DNA from: Strigomonas culicis
Taxonomy: Eukaryota; Euglenozoa; Kinetoplastea; Trypanosomatida; Trypanosomatidae
NCBI GenBank assembly: GCA_000482145.1
Contig: AUXH01000182.1
Span: 1-30,520 of the forward strand
DNA length: 30,520 bases
Direction of reading: 5' to 3'
The notes beneath the pieces are model-generated. The model did not search any database and was not told where the DNA came from. It worked only from the letters and a program-made list of their open reading frames with translations. The position numbers were made by a program, and so were the translations under genes. Of this stretch, positions 8,852-17,233 are shown piece by piece; the stretch's first letter is position 1; each line of letters begins with the position of its first letter.

Positions 8852-9222
8852 ATTCAGTCAGCGGTGCTACTAGTAATTAAGAGGATAGTTATCTGCTGTG
8901 GTGGGATGGAAAGAGAAGGAAAAGGGAGGATAGTTCTTCGGCATTGCATCGTCACACAGGGAGAGTCCCTATGTGCGTGCTAGGCAAGAGCACATACGTT
9001 CACGTATTGAACACAGCATCATCGTTTAAAATAATCATCATCAGCGTTATCATACTGTTTCGTTCGCTCGTTATAATACATCTGAAGCATTTACACATGT
9101 ATATACAGTTTCTTTTGCGTGAGACGGCACGCCCTCGCCCTGCCGCACCTCTACTATACACCGTTCTTTCCACAGATGGCGGGCGCATGCCCTCCCCCTC
9201 CTCCTTCCACAACGCCTCGCGG
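8852..9222. other. spacer between hypothetical gene and zinc-knuckle gene
   Basis: About 370 bases with a strong splice acceptor near 8896 for the zinc-knuckle gene; the rest is AT-rich, presumably the 3'UTR of the 358-residue protein gene. No coding frame or RNA gene recognised. Confidence 0.6.
8896..8930 (-). promoter_or_regulatory. spliced-leader acceptor for the zinc-knuckle gene
   Basis: A long minus-strand pyrimidine tract (TCCTCCCTTTTCCTTCTCTT, then CCATCCCACCACAG) ends in AG 45 bases upstream of the ATG at 8851. Confidence 0.65.
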
Positions 9223-10299
9223 TCAGTGCTTGTTGGTCTTGAGCCACGACTCCGGCACGATGACCGGCTCGCCCTGCCGCGGCGGCGACGTGCGGCGCAC
9301 CATGGACGTGTCGCTGTTGCGCGTCGTCGCGTGGCTCGTGACCGCGTACACGCGGACGGACTTTACCTCCGCCGGCTGCTGCGGCGCGAGCGTCCCGTCA
9401 GGTGCGACGGCGCTGTTCAGCTGGAAGGGGTCCACCGGCTCGGGCGGCGGCAGCTCCTCCGCGCCGCCGGCCACGTGCGTGTGGCTGACGGTCGTCGGCG
9501 ACTGCGCCGTCGCGGGGCTCGTGCGCTCCTCGGCGATGCTGTCCGCGGACTGCAGCGGGCCTCGGTGGCGATCCTCGTAGCCGCCGCGCACGCAGTAGGC
9601 GACCTCCGACGTCGGCACGTGCAGCTGGCGGCTCTCCGCGCTGCCGTACTCGGTGCCCGTCCAGATGGACTGCTGTATCACCATGTCGGCGTACACCGCC
9701 TCCGCGAGCTCGGCTGCGCGCTGCTTGCTGGCCATCTGCGGCCCGAGCACGTCGCACAGGTTGCCACCCGCGGGCCGGCTGTGCGATGCCTGCAGCTCGC
9801 GGTCTCTCGCGTCTTGGGCGCTGTAGCTGACCATGACCAGCGTAGTGTCTCCGTTCGCGTCCGGCGTCTCGACCGGCGGCTTGTGGATGGTGGCCGTGTC
9901 ATGGAAGTACGGCGTGTAGGTCTCACCCGGCGGCCCGCCGGCCGTGGTGCCCTTCTTGGTGCAGTGGTACTGACTCGCGGGGTTGTCGCTGGTGCGGAAG
10001 TGCTCGCGGTCGAACGTGAGGCCGCTGTTGCGCCACTCGCGCCGCCGGTCCGGCTGGTGCACCGCGGCGCTCTCCCACACGGTCATGTGCTTGTGCTGCT
10101 CGACCGACTCGAGGGCCGCCGCGCGCTGGCTGCCCTCCGCGAGGTGCTGCTTGCCGCCGAGGGATATCCCCGTGGGCGCCTCCACCGCGGTCTCCCCGCG
10201 CCAGGCGTACATGTCATCGCGTTGCCGCTGCAGGCGGTCGCGCCGCTGCTTCTTCTGGTCCGTGCCAGGCGCGTAGAAGTCTAGCTCTACCGTGTCCAT
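9223..10299 (-). CDS. conserved-looking hypothetical protein, 358 residues
   Basis: I do not recognise a family. The frame is full length, with an ATG at 10299 behind a clear polypyrimidine-AG, and is followed downstream by the zinc-knuckle gene on the same strand. No signal peptide or membrane segment is visible. The first 40 residues are strongly charged (KKQRRDRLQRQRDD). The middle part has many aromatic and charged residues (WRNSGLTFDREHF, YHCTKKG, YTPYFHD) with no repeats, and the last third (about 235-300) is Pro/Ser/Thr/Ala-rich and probably disordered. The composition would suit a cytoskeletal or flagellar structural protein, but that is only an impression. It has ordinary amino-acid complexity and a codon bias like its neighbours, so it is very likely a real gene. 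Confidence 0.8.
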   Translation of the reverse strand: MDTVELDFYAPGTDQKKQRRDRLQRQRDDMYAWRGETAVEAPTGISLGGKQHLAEGSQRAAALESVEQHKHMTVWESAAVHQPDRRREWRNSGLTFDREHFRTSDNPASQYHCTKKGTTAGGPPGETYTPYFHDTATIHKPPVETPDANGDTTLVMVSYSAQDARDRELQASHSRPAGGNLCDVLGPQMASKQRAAELAEAVYADMVIQQSIWTGTEYGSAESRQLHVPTSEVAYCVRGGYEDRHRGPLQSADSIAEERTSPATAQSPTTVSHTHVAGGAEELPPPEPVDPFQLNSAVAPDGTLAPQQPAEVKSVRVYAVTSHATTRNSDTSMVRRTSPPRQGEPVIVPESWLKTNKH

Positions 10300-10608
10300 C
10301 TAGAGGGGAGAAACTAGAGTAAAAAAAAGGGTTTGAAAAAAAAAAAACACAAGAGAAGCAACAACGTTTTCCTTTGTCTTGTACTATTGCCTTTTGTTTT
10401 GTTTTGTTATTGTTGTTGTTGTGAGAATATGAGAGGTGGGAATAGGGGATATAGCAGTGACAGGGGATAGCTAAAGATGGTGTGGTGTTCTTAATTGAAA
10501 TAGAAATCCAAATGATAGATACACACACATATATTACAGCTTCTTTTTTTTTTAGAAAAGAAAAGCCGACCCACGCATCGTAGCTGCAACGTGCAGCATG
10601 TGGGGGGC
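10300..10608. other. spacer between divergent ACS gene and hypothetical gene
   Basis: About 310 bases, AT-rich, with A/T homopolymers near 10336-10347 and 10544-10554 and short TTGTT repeats. Holds the 5'UTR and acceptor of the 358-residue protein gene. No gene seen. Confidence 0.6.
10314..10358 (-). promoter_or_regulatory. spliced-leader acceptor for the hypothetical gene
   Basis: Two minus-strand T runs separated by CAAACCC end in ACTCTAG, 15 bases before the ATG at 10299. A further CTAG touches the ATG itself, so the 5'UTR would be very short unless an AG further upstream is used. Confidence 0.5.
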
Positions 10609-13600
10609 TCACGCGTCCTGGGCGAAGAGGTCCCAGATGGTGGCCGCGTAGCGCGCCTCGAGGGCGGGCCGGTGGAGCCGGCCGGTCGCGGTCAGCAGAC
10701 CCTCCGCGGCGGTCCAGCGCCCGAGCGCGAGGTGCACGCGGCGCGGGACGAGGTGGTCCGCGACGCCGCGCTCCCGTGCGAGGGTGGCGAGTGAGCGCAC
10801 GACGAAGGCGCCGACGGCGCGGTCGCGCGGCGCCGGCGGGTGGTCCCCCCCCTCCCCCGGCTGTGGCGCCTCCTGCCGCAGGAAGGCCGCGAGCTGCCGC
10901 TCGGTCGTGCGCAGCAGCGCGGCGACGTAGGAGCGGTGGGGGTGCACGAGCAGGCAGAAGGCGGGCGCGCCGTCGGCGGCGCACAGCGGGTGCTGCGCGA
11001 AGAGCGGCTCCAGCAGCTCCAGTGCGATGGCGACACCGCGGGTGTTCTTGGCGACCGGCTTGAGGCGGCCGACGAGCGCGAAGGCGCCGTCGGCGCAGCG
11101 CTCCATGACGTCGCCGGTGTGCAGCCAGCCGCTGCGCTCGAGCACCGCCGCGGTGCGCTCTGGCTGCTGGTAGTACCCCGCCATGACCACCGCGCCGCGC
11201 AGCAGCAGCTCGCCGCTCGGCCGCGCGCTGTGGTGGCTCCAGCAGCCGACGTCGCGCAGCTTCGCCTCGACGGGGCCGAGCGGCCCGCCCGCGTCGCCGT
11301 GCGTGCCGCCCCAGTAGCGCTGCGCGAGGCCGCAGCCGGCCGTCTCCGTCAGTGCGTAGAGCTGTGCGACGGCGGCGCCGGTCATCACCTGCAGGTACTC
11401 GTGCAGCTTCGCGCGGAGCGGCGCGTCGGTCGCGAGCAGCAGCAGGCAGCGCCCGCCCAGCAGCTCGCGCGACTGATGGAAGATGGACGCGTTGAGCAGC
11501 GGCGTGTCCTGCCCCCGCTGCAGCGCCAGCCGCTTCGACTCGTAGGCGACGTCGAAGATGAGCTTCGTGAGGCCGCTGGAGAGGCTCTGCCGCGCGGTCC
11601 GCGCAATGCGCTCGAGCACACAGGGCGGCCCCAGGAAGGCGAGGGGGCGGTGCTCGCGTAGGTCGCCGTGCGGGTGCGTGCCGCGGTCCAGCAGCGTGTG
11701 GGGGGCCCCGAGGGCCAGTGTGTGGCCGCGCAGCAGCGTCGCCGTCGCGAGCGCGAGCTGCGCCATGTGGTGGATGGGCAGGTACACGATGAGCGCCGGC
11801 GGCCGCACCGCCGGCGCGCGCCGCAGCGACGGATCGGACGGCCGGAACGTGGTGCTCTTCGACTCCCCCGCGTCGAGCGCCTGCGCGAGGTACAGGTCGA
11901 GCGCCGCGCCGCGCTCCCAGTAGGCCGCCGCGGCCGCGCGCAGCGCGCCGTGCGTCAGCATGACGCCGCGCGGCTCGCCGGAGGGGTACACGATGAGCGC
12001 GAGATCGGTCGCGCGCAGCGTCGCGGCGGGGAGGGCGGGCGCCGCGCGGCCCGCGGCGGCGGCCGGCGCACTCTCGGCGCTGTTCAGCGAGAGCAGCGTC
12101 GACGGCCGGCGCACGGCGGAGCTCACCGCCGACCGCGCGCCGTCGTCGCCGGCGGAGCTGGGGGAGGGGTGGCGCGCGGCGGGTCGACCCGGGCCCTCCG
12201 GCGGCCGGCGCCGGCCGTACGCGGCGACCTCACTCCACCACAGCGCCTCCGCCGCGCCCCCGCCGGCGGCGGGCTCGGCCGTCGGCGGGGGCGCCACGAA
12301 GACGTCAAAGGCGGGGAGGGGCGAGGTGACGACAAGGAGCGGCTGGCGCGGCCGCCGCACGGCGCTGGCGCAGCGCTCCGCGCGCGCGTAGGCGTCGCGC
12401 ACCATGCGCTGCGCGCTGGACTTGCAGACGATCAGCTTCATGTCGCGCTGCGTGTCCACCGCGGCGCGCTCGAGCACATCGCGGCTGTCGCCGGGCAGCA
12501 GCACCACGACGAGGCTCTGGCTCCACGCGCCGTAGAGGGTCACGAGCCACTCCCACCGCGGGTCGTCCAGCACGCCCACCATGTCGCCGGGCTTCACGCC
12601 GAGCGCGCGCAGGCCCCACCCGAAGTCCTGCACCCGCCGCCACAGGTCGCGGTAGCTCATGCGCTGCGGTGGGCCGAGGTACATGACGTAGCGGTGCGCG
12701 TCTTCGTCGTCGTCCGCCGCGTGCGCCGCGCCGGCCACGCGCACGACGCGGCCGACGTCGCGCCAGCAGAGCGCGCAGTCCGCGCAGAGCCGCGGCCGCG
12801 CGCAGAGCGCCTGCAGCTCCACCACGAGAGGGCGGAAGCGGTTGGGCGCCGGCGGCGGGGTGCTCGCCGCCGCCCCGTCCGCGGGGGCGGCGGCCGCCGG
12901 GCGCGGCATGACGTGCACCTCCGTGCGCGCGCCGCCGCGGCTGCTGTCGGCCTCGTCGTCGCGCGCCGCGCCGCTGCCGCTGGGCTCCGGCCGCGGTGGG
13001 GCCGCCGCCTCCCCCTCCGCGCTCGGCGGGACTGCCTCGGCTGCGCCCCAGTCCGTGGCGTCGTACGTGTACCACTCGCGCAGCGCGCGTGAGCTGTAGG
13101 CGGTCGCCGCCGGCGCGCGGAAGGTCGCGCTCTCCACGCTGCGGTACGCCTCCTCCGGAGCGAAGTAGTACGCGTCTGCGTCGGCACAGTCCATCGGCCC
13201 CATCGCGTCGTCGTCGTCGTCGTCGTCGTCGGTGGTGGCGTCCGCGCTGTTCGCCGCCGTGCGCCCTATGCGCTGCGGGGTCGGCGGGGGCTTTGCCGGC
13301 TCCGGCGGCGCGCTGCTGCGGCCGGCGCCGTGCGCGAGCGATAGGGGCGGGCCCGCCCGCGCCGGCCACGTTAGTTCGGGGGCCGCGCTGGGCGGCGTGG
13401 GCGCGGCCGCGGCGTCCGGGCCGCGGGGAGGCGCCGCCGGCGCGCTGCCGCCGGTCGCGTCGGCGCTCAGAGGGCTGCACGGGTCGCCCTCGATGATGGG
13501 GACGGAGAGGCCGCCGTCGTGCTCGGCAGTGCACCGAGCGCGGATGGCGGCGACGTTGGGGCTCAGAGCGTACTTACTCTTGATGTGGTAGAAACTAGTG

Positions 13601-13614
13601 ATGATGCTGCCCAT
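10609..13614 (-). CDS. divergent acyl-CoA synthetase-like protein, probably catalytically inactive
   Basis: 1001 residues from the ATG at 13614, about 300 longer than its paralogs. Family membership is clear from RWEWLVTLYGAW (353-364), ALTETAG (754-760), GWLHTGD (829-835) and GRLKPVAKN (849-857). Key catalytic elements are altered. The ATP P-loop YTSGTTGxPKG is reduced to YPSGEPRG (543-550), losing TTG and the lysine. The SGGGP loop is replaced by LATDAPL (727-733). The A8 Gly-Glu is Gly-Val (860-861). The A10 motif LTAAMKLKR reads LTATGRLHR (974-982), with Arg979 where the adenylation lysine sits. Extra length comes from Ala/Pro/Ser-rich segments at about 50-260 (with eight Asp at 129-136) and 415-535. 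The N terminus MGSIIT fits N-myristoylation. An upstream in-frame ATG at 13944 is excluded by a splice acceptor at 13710. The frame is intact, so it is a gene rather than a wreck; a scaffold or regulatory role is an inference. Confidence 0.88.
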   Translation of the reverse strand: MGSIITSFYHIKSKYALSPNVAAIRARCTAEHDGGLSVPIIEGDPCSPLSADATGGSAPAAPPRGPDAAAAPTPPSAAPELTWPARAGPPLSLAHGAGRSSAPPEPAKPPPTPQRIGRTAANSADATTDDDDDDDDAMGPMDCADADAYYFAPEEAYRSVESATFRAPAATAYSSRALREWYTYDATDWGAAEAVPPSAEGEAAAPPRPEPSGSGAARDDEADSSRGGARTEVHVMPRPAAAAPADGAAASTPPPAPNRFRPLVVELQALCARPRLCADCALCWRDVGRVVRVAGAAHAADDDEDAHRYVMYLGPPQRMSYRDLWRRVQDFGWGLRALGVKPGDMVGVLDDPRWEWLVTLYGAWSQSLVVVLLPGDSRDVLERAAVDTQRDMKLIVCKSSAQRMVRDAYARAERCASAVRRPRQPLLVVTSPLPAFDVFVAPPPTAEPAAGGGAAEALWWSEVAAYGRRRPPEGPGRPAARHPSPSSAGDDGARSAVSSAVRRPSTLLSLNSAESAPAAAAGRAAPALPAATLRATDLALIVYPSGEPRGVMLTHGALRAAAAAYWERGAALDLYLAQALDAGESKSTTFRPSDPSLRRAPAVRPPALIVYLPIHHMAQLALATATLLRGHTLALGAPHTLLDRGTHPHGDLREHRPLAFLGPPCVLERIARTARQSLSSGLTKLIFDVAYESKRLALQRGQDTPLLNASIFHQSRELLGGRCLLLLATDAPLRAKLHEYLQVMTGAAVAQLYALTETAGCGLAQRYWGGTHGDAGGPLGPVEAKLRDVGCWSHHSARPSGELLLRGAVVMAGYYQQPERTAAVLERSGWLHTGDVMERCADGAFALVGRLKPVAKNTRGVAIALELLEPLFAQHPLCAADGAPAFCLLVHPHRSYVAALLRTTERQLAAFLRQEAPQPGEGGDHPPAPRDRAVGAFVVRSLATLARERGVADHLVPRRVHLALGRWTAAEGLLTATGRLHRPALEARYAATIWDLFAQDA
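13207..13230 (-). repeat. GAC codon run encoding eight Asp
   Basis: On the minus strand GAC/GAT codons repeat within the divergent ACS-like gene, giving Asp129-136; a coding trinucleotide repeat prone to length change. Confidence 0.85.
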
Positions 13615-13709
13615 TGCGTGCGGTAGGCAGGGGTCAATGCCCTTGATAGTGACACTGTTTTTTCTTTTCTTTTTCCTACTTTCGGTTGGTGTTATTCTTG
13701 TTACTGTTG

Positions 13710-13734
13710 CTGTTAGAGAGAGAAGGAGCGAGCG
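13710..13734 (-). promoter_or_regulatory. spliced-leader acceptor for the divergent ACS-like gene
   Basis: The minus strand reads GCTCGCTCCTTCTCTCTCTA then ACAG, 95 bases upstream of the ATG at 13614. It places the in-frame ATG at 13944 outside the mature mRNA. Confidence 0.65.
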
Positions 13735-14012
13735 ATGATGTGAGGCAAACAACGAAGCAAACACATAAACGCAAAAACAATCCGTTCGACAAACGCAATA
13801 TATAAGCAGAAAACACAGGAAATAATGACGTTTTTTTATCGATTCGTACGAAGAACAGTGAAAAAGGAAACAGAAACTATAAATAGTAAATGAAAGCACA
13901 CGCATGCATACGCACACAGGAAAAAAAAAAAAGCTATAAAACAATTATAAAGCACTTTTTTTTTGGAGTTTTTTGCAGGACGTTTTTTTTTGTTGCTTTG
14001 ATTTATTACGAA

Positions 14013-14042
14013 TTACCAATGGTATCGTGCACCATTGGGTAA
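14013..14042. repeat. imperfect inverted repeat (hairpin)
   Basis: TTACCAATGGT and ACCATTGGGTAA face each other across a 7-base loop (ATCGTGC): an 11-pair stem with a single bulged G. It lies in the presumed 3'UTR of the 14541 ACS gene. Confidence 0.8.
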
Positions 14043-14540
14043 CAGAGTAGTGTTCATATTTTTTTTATTTTTCAAGGGAAAATATTAACAAATGGTTTTC
14101 GCTAAGAGCGATTACGATGTGCCTATTTTTTTTGTTTTTGTAAGGGTTAGAGCGGTTGTAAGTGTTTTTTCACTTTAAAAGAAGACCATGATGAAGAAAA
14201 AAGAATCATTGTCTTCACTTCCATTCTCCTTTTCGTATTTAAGTGAACACCAGCTTAGTTACAAGGTAATGTGAGGAGGAAAAACAAAGGGAAATAGACA
14301 AAAAAAAAGTGGTATCCCTATTTGCGCTACCTGACAGTACCTTTTTGCCTCTGCCGTTGTATGCTGCCCATGCGCATGCGTATGTACGTACGCACTACTG
14401 GTGTATGTGCATGCATTTTTAATCGTACAATACGTGTGATGCGCACGTTCGCATTCTACTTTTTACTTTTTATTTTTTTATTTTTTTATTTATGGATCTT
14501 TGTGTGAGATTGTCGTGGGAGAGGAGGGAGGAGGGGGGCC

Positions 14541-16661
14541 CTACGCATCCGCAAAGAGGGTTTTGATCTCCGCCGCGTACCGCTCGTCGATCGCACGACG
14601 CTTGAGCTTCATGGCGGCGGTTAAGATGTCGTTCTGGGGCGTCCACTCGTCGTTGATGATGAGCACGTGGCGGACTACCTCGAAGGACTGGCGGTTGACC
14701 GCCTTGGCGGTCTCCGCGAGGCTGCGCGTGGCGGCCTGCTGGAAGGCAGGGCTGCGGAGGATGGCGGGGTACTCGCCCTCCAAGTTGTTCTCGCGTGCGA
14801 AGATGACCGTGCGGTCCTCGTCCGTCAGCCCAATCGCGCAGATGTAGTTCTTGTCCGCGTGCACGAGCACGCACACGCCGTTCGGCAGCAGCAGCGCGTT
14901 CTGGCCGTAGATGGCCTCTAGGTTCTCCAGTGCGATGTACTCGCCGAGCGAATTCTTCGCGAGCGCCTTCACGCGGCCGATGAGGCGCAGCCGGCCGTCC
15001 GCCGTGAGGCTGGCCACGTCGCCGGTGTGGAACCAGCCGTCCGCGTCGATCGCCTCCTTGGTGAGCTCCGGCTGCTTGTAGTAGCCCTTGAAGATGTGCC
15101 CGCCGTACTCGAGCAGCTCGCCGCGCGGCTCCGGCTGGTCCGTGTGCTTGTACTCCTCCGTGTCGAGCAGGCGGTACTGGCAGCCCGGCAGCGTGATGCC
15201 GGTCGTGCCGGCCTCGAAGTCGCCCTTGATCTGGATGCCGCCGACGCACACCGTCTCGGTGAGGCCGTAGCCGACCACGAGTTGGCCGAAGCATACGTTC
15301 GCGAACTCCTGCGACGCGGCGGAGATGGGGCCGCCGCCGGAGAGCATGACGCGCACCTCGCCGCCCATGATCTGCCGCATCGGCGCGAACACCTTTCTGT
15401 TCAGGAAGGGCGTCTCCTCGCCCTCGCGGATGGCCTTGACGCGGGCCGCGAAGGAGCGGTCGAAGACGGTCCGCTTCAGCGACCCGCGTGGCGGCAGCTT
15501 CGCCTCGATCGCCTTCTTGAGCGTGTCGAAGATGCGCGGTACGCCGACGAGGAGCGTCGGCTTGTACTCGACGAGGTCACCGTGCGGCCGCGCGGTCGTG
15601 TTCGTGAGCGTGCGCGGGGTGCCGAAGCCGACGGTCGCGCCGCGCGCGAGCAGCAGGTTCGTCACGCAGAACTCCATCACGTGCGCCATGGGCAGGTAGG
15701 AGCAGTAGCGGTCGTTCTCTTGGTTCGTGCCGAGCAGATCGTCGATGCGGTGCATCAGCACCGCCGAGCCGCACATGAGGCTGCCGTGCGTGTGCATGAC
15801 GCCCTTGGGCTCGCCGGTGGTGCCGCTCGTGTACATGATGAGCGCCAGCTCGTCGTTGTTCGCCGGGCCGTCCAGCGCCACCTCCGCGGAGCCGGCCGCA
15901 CGGCCGAGCGCGAGGACCTCCGCGAAGCTGTGTACCTGCGCGCCGGCCGTGTCCGCCCCGCTCGGCAGCGCGCCGACGTAGATGATGGGCACCGCGCCTA
16001 TCTGCCCCTCGCGCATCAGCTGCACGATCTTCACCACGTTGGGGCCGCCGCAGACGACCGCCGCGCTCCCCGTCTCCTTCAGTGCGTAGGCGAGCGCGTC
16101 GTGGCCGAGGTTCGCGTAGACGGTCGCCGCGACCGCGTCGACCGCCCACAGCCCGTAGATGGTGACGAGCCACTCGAAGCACGTATCGAGGAAAATCGCC
16201 ACGTTCGCGCGCGGCGCGACGCCGAGGCCGCGCAGCCCGCGACCGAAGTGGGTGACGCGCTCCCACGCTTCACCCAGCGATACGTCCACGGTGGGCTGCA
16301 GGTACGTGATATCCATGTGCTTCTGTTTGTTCGTAACGGTGTCCAGGTAGGGCTCCCGGCACACGCGGTCGATCGGACGGTAGCGGATGCTCTTGCGCTC
16401 CGCGTGCTCCGCGCAGAGCGTACGGAAGCGCTGCAGCAGGTTGGCGCTATGGTACGCGGCGTTGGTTTGCTGGTGGGCCTCTTCAGGGTACCCCGCCAGG
16501 CGGAAGACGGAGGACATGCCTTCCTTCTCGGTCCCGGGGAGGGTCTCGATGAAACTGCCTCCGCACTTTTCTAGCCGCGCCTTGTACTGCTCCACGTTCT
16601 CGTTCGGCACAGTGGTGAAGCTGTTCTGCAGCTCCATCATCATAGCGACGGCTTGGCCCAT
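14541..16661 (-). CDS. long-chain acyl-CoA synthetase
   Basis: 706 residues. Activates fatty acid to acyl-AMP and then acyl-CoA for lipid synthesis, remodelling and protein acylation. All motifs are intact: P-loop YTSGTTGEPKG (277-287), SGGGP (441-445), GYGLTE (464-469), FACS signature DGWFHTGD (541-548), linker GRVKALAKN (562-570) with GEYIALE (573-579), and the A10 lysine in LTAAMKLKR (K685). The start is taken at 16661, because MGQAVA there aligns with the Met-Gly starts of the paralogs; the open frame runs 37 codons further upstream through hydrophobic, Tyr/Ile-rich sequence encoded by an AT repeat, which is surely 5'UTR. Gly2 with Ala6 is compatible with N-myristoylation. Its first 100 residues are distinct from the other copies. 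Chain-length preference cannot be read from the sequence. Confidence 0.95.
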   Translation of the reverse strand: MGQAVAMMMELQNSFTTVPNENVEQYKARLEKCGGSFIETLPGTEKEGMSSVFRLAGYPEEAHQQTNAAYHSANLLQRFRTLCAEHAERKSIRYRPIDRVCREPYLDTVTNKQKHMDITYLQPTVDVSLGEAWERVTHFGRGLRGLGVAPRANVAIFLDTCFEWLVTIYGLWAVDAVAATVYANLGHDALAYALKETGSAAVVCGGPNVVKIVQLMREGQIGAVPIIYVGALPSGADTAGAQVHSFAEVLALGRAAGSAEVALDGPANNDELALIMYTSGTTGEPKGVMHTHGSLMCGSAVLMHRIDDLLGTNQENDRYCSYLPMAHVMEFCVTNLLLARGATVGFGTPRTLTNTTARPHGDLVEYKPTLLVGVPRIFDTLKKAIEAKLPPRGSLKRTVFDRSFAARVKAIREGEETPFLNRKVFAPMRQIMGGEVRVMLSGGGPISAASQEFANVCFGQLVVGYGLTETVCVGGIQIKGDFEAGTTGITLPGCQYRLLDTEEYKHTDQPEPRGELLEYGGHIFKGYYKQPELTKEAIDADGWFHTGDVASLTADGRLRLIGRVKALAKNSLGEYIALENLEAIYGQNALLLPNGVCVLVHADKNYICAIGLTDEDRTVIFARENNLEGEYPAILRSPAFQQAATRSLAETAKAVNRQSFEVVRHVLIINDEWTPQNDILTAAMKLKRRAIDERYAAEIKTLFADA

Positions 16662-17233
16662 GACTGGTGGTGCGCCGGAGGCAAGGAGATAAATATATAT
16701 GTAAATATATTTATACTTAATAAAACCGGATGAAACAACTATACACAAATGGGAATCGCATAAACAGTACACATAACAACGAATCGAACCATTACAGGCG
16801 AGATGACAAGACGGAGAGGCATAGGACAGAGAGGGAACTCACACGTGTCATTTTGCAATGGCAAGGGGAATACAGCAATAGGGCAGTACGAATGAAGAAG
16901 AAGAACACCTTTTTTTTTTTCTATCTCGTGGAGCGTAAAGTATTGTTAACATAATGATGAGGAAGGAAAAAAAAACGTTATAAACAAAAAAGAACATTCC
17001 AATATAACACAAACAGACAAACAATAATCGATAAAAAAACACACACACACGTAGCGAAAAAGGAAGTAGCTAGACATAACTGCAGAGAGGACGTAACGAA
17101 ACGAGCAGTTGACATATGCTTTATAACTGTTCTTTGCTCTTCTCTTCACTGCTGTCCGTTTACACTCCTTATTGAACCCATTTCTTTTTTTGTTTTTATT
17201 CGTATGTGTGTGCGTGTGTCTGTGTGTCGACTT
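16662..17233. other. spacer in the ACS array
   Basis: About 570 AT-rich bases with short AC runs (17040-17050) and A/T homopolymers. The 5'UTR of the 14541 ACS gene lies at the low-coordinate end; pyrimidine-rich minus-strand sequence at about 16799-16842 is followed by several possible AGs (for example near 16738), none clearly best. No gene recognised. Confidence 0.55.

Larger units (their letters stand above)
13615..14540. other. long spacer inside the ACS array
   Basis: About 925 bases, much AT-richer than the genes, with many T/A homopolymers of 8-12. Read on the minus strand it starts with the 3'UTR of the 14541 ACS gene and ends with the 5'UTR of the divergent ACS-like gene (acceptor at 13710). 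An imperfect inverted repeat lies at 14013-14042. No coding frame above noise and no tRNA or snoRNA recognised. Confidence 0.6.

Noticed and set aside
13615..13944. N-terminal extension of the divergent ACS-like protein with a hydrophobic, signal-like start
   Set aside because: It is encoded by an AT-rich spacer, the Met-Gly start at 13614 aligns with paralogs, and a strong splice acceptor at 13710 removes the ATG at 13944. The same reasoning excludes the extensions to 22066 and 24588; the extension to 16772 is excluded by the Met-Gly alignment and low-complexity sequence only.
14141..14160. GGGTTAG resembling the kinetoplastid telomere repeat
   Set aside because: Single copy only; telomere-related sequence would be tandem.
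16782..16795. GGTTCGATTC on the minus strand, resembling a tRNA T-loop box
   Set aside because: The flanking bases do not form a T stem and no matching A box, anticodon arm or acceptor stem is visible.
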